Positions 63,951 to 64,000 of a stretch of 64,000 nt of DNA are shown here, in pieces (position 1 is the first letter of the stretch; every line of letters starts with the position of its first letter). The notes under the pieces were generated by a model. That model ran no database searches, had not been told where the DNA came from, and saw only the letters and a program-made list of their open reading frames with translations. The position numbers and the translations under genes are program-made. Source of the stretch: Callaeas wilsoni (Eukaryota; Chordata; Aves; Passeriformes; Callaeidae); contig VWPU01003029.1 in the NCBI GenBank assembly GCA_013398955.1, forward strand, positions 19,483 to 83,482, read 5' to 3'.

Positions 63951-64000
63951 GTGAGGGCGAGCGCCGGGCACGCCCGAGGCAGCCGGGCCGGGCCGGGCCG
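63951..64000 (+). other. FFAR4: FFAR4 intron 1 (start only)
   Basis: Begins GTGAGGGCGA and ends the window in GGGCC repeats; nothing else can be said. Confidence 0.85.

Larger units (their letters stand above)
62930..64000. promoter_or_regulatory. FFAR4: CpG island over FFAR4 promoter and first exon
   Basis: GC content rises abruptly from the preceding AT-rich intergenic DNA and stays high to the window end, covering the FFAR4 start. CATAAA near 63220 is a possible weak TATA-like site. The start of transcription is not determinable here. Confidence 0.65.

Overview
This is vertebrate nuclear DNA, most probably from a bird. Genes are split into many short exons with GT/AG borders. The introns are compact and AT-rich, two GC-rich CpG islands sit at promoters, and the recognisable transposon debris is CR1 LINE fragments plus one MIR-like SINE remnant. 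CR1 dominance and compact introns fit a bird best; another sauropsid (crocodilian, turtle) cannot be excluded. Gene order MYOF - CEP55 - FFAR4 is the conserved amniote order (human 10q23.33). No bacterial-type operon, CRISPR array, tRNA, rRNA or intact mobile element was found.

Layout. Positions about 916-42121, minus strand: the first 30 coding exons of MYOF (myoferlin). I placed every exon border by hand. They join in one open frame of 3282 nt (1094 codons): C2A, C2B, FerI, C2C, FerA, FerB and the nested DysF domains. The C-terminal half (later C2 domains and the membrane anchor) lies beyond position 1. Positions 42122-43855: divergent intergenic/promoter region with a CpG island and two GC-rich minisatellites. 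Positions 43856-54050, plus strand: the complete CEP55 coding region in 8 exons (457 residues), followed by a 3' UTR. Positions about 54400-63300: intergenic DNA with CR1 debris and no convincing gene. Positions 63417-63950, plus strand: first coding exon of FFAR4 (GPR120, long-chain fatty-acid receptor), 178 codons covering TM1 to TM4, in a second CpG island; the rest lies beyond the window.

The three genes do not form a pathway. MYOF is a calcium/phospholipid-binding membrane-fusion and repair protein, CEP55 recruits ALIX and TSG101/ESCRT to the midbody in cytokinesis, and FFAR4 is a G-protein-coupled lipid sensor. MYOF and CEP55 are divergent with only about 1.7 kb between start codons, so a shared control region is plausible.

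Best leads: (i) an exon-like 119-nt open segment with a strong splice acceptor and a stop in MYOF intron 1, phase-compatible with MYOF exon 1; (ii) two minisatellites in the MYOF/CEP55 promoter carrying the same GGGGACACG core in opposite orientations; (iii) a 39-nt skippable MYOF microexon with a weak donor; (iv) an upstream ATG whose frame overlaps the FFAR4 start.
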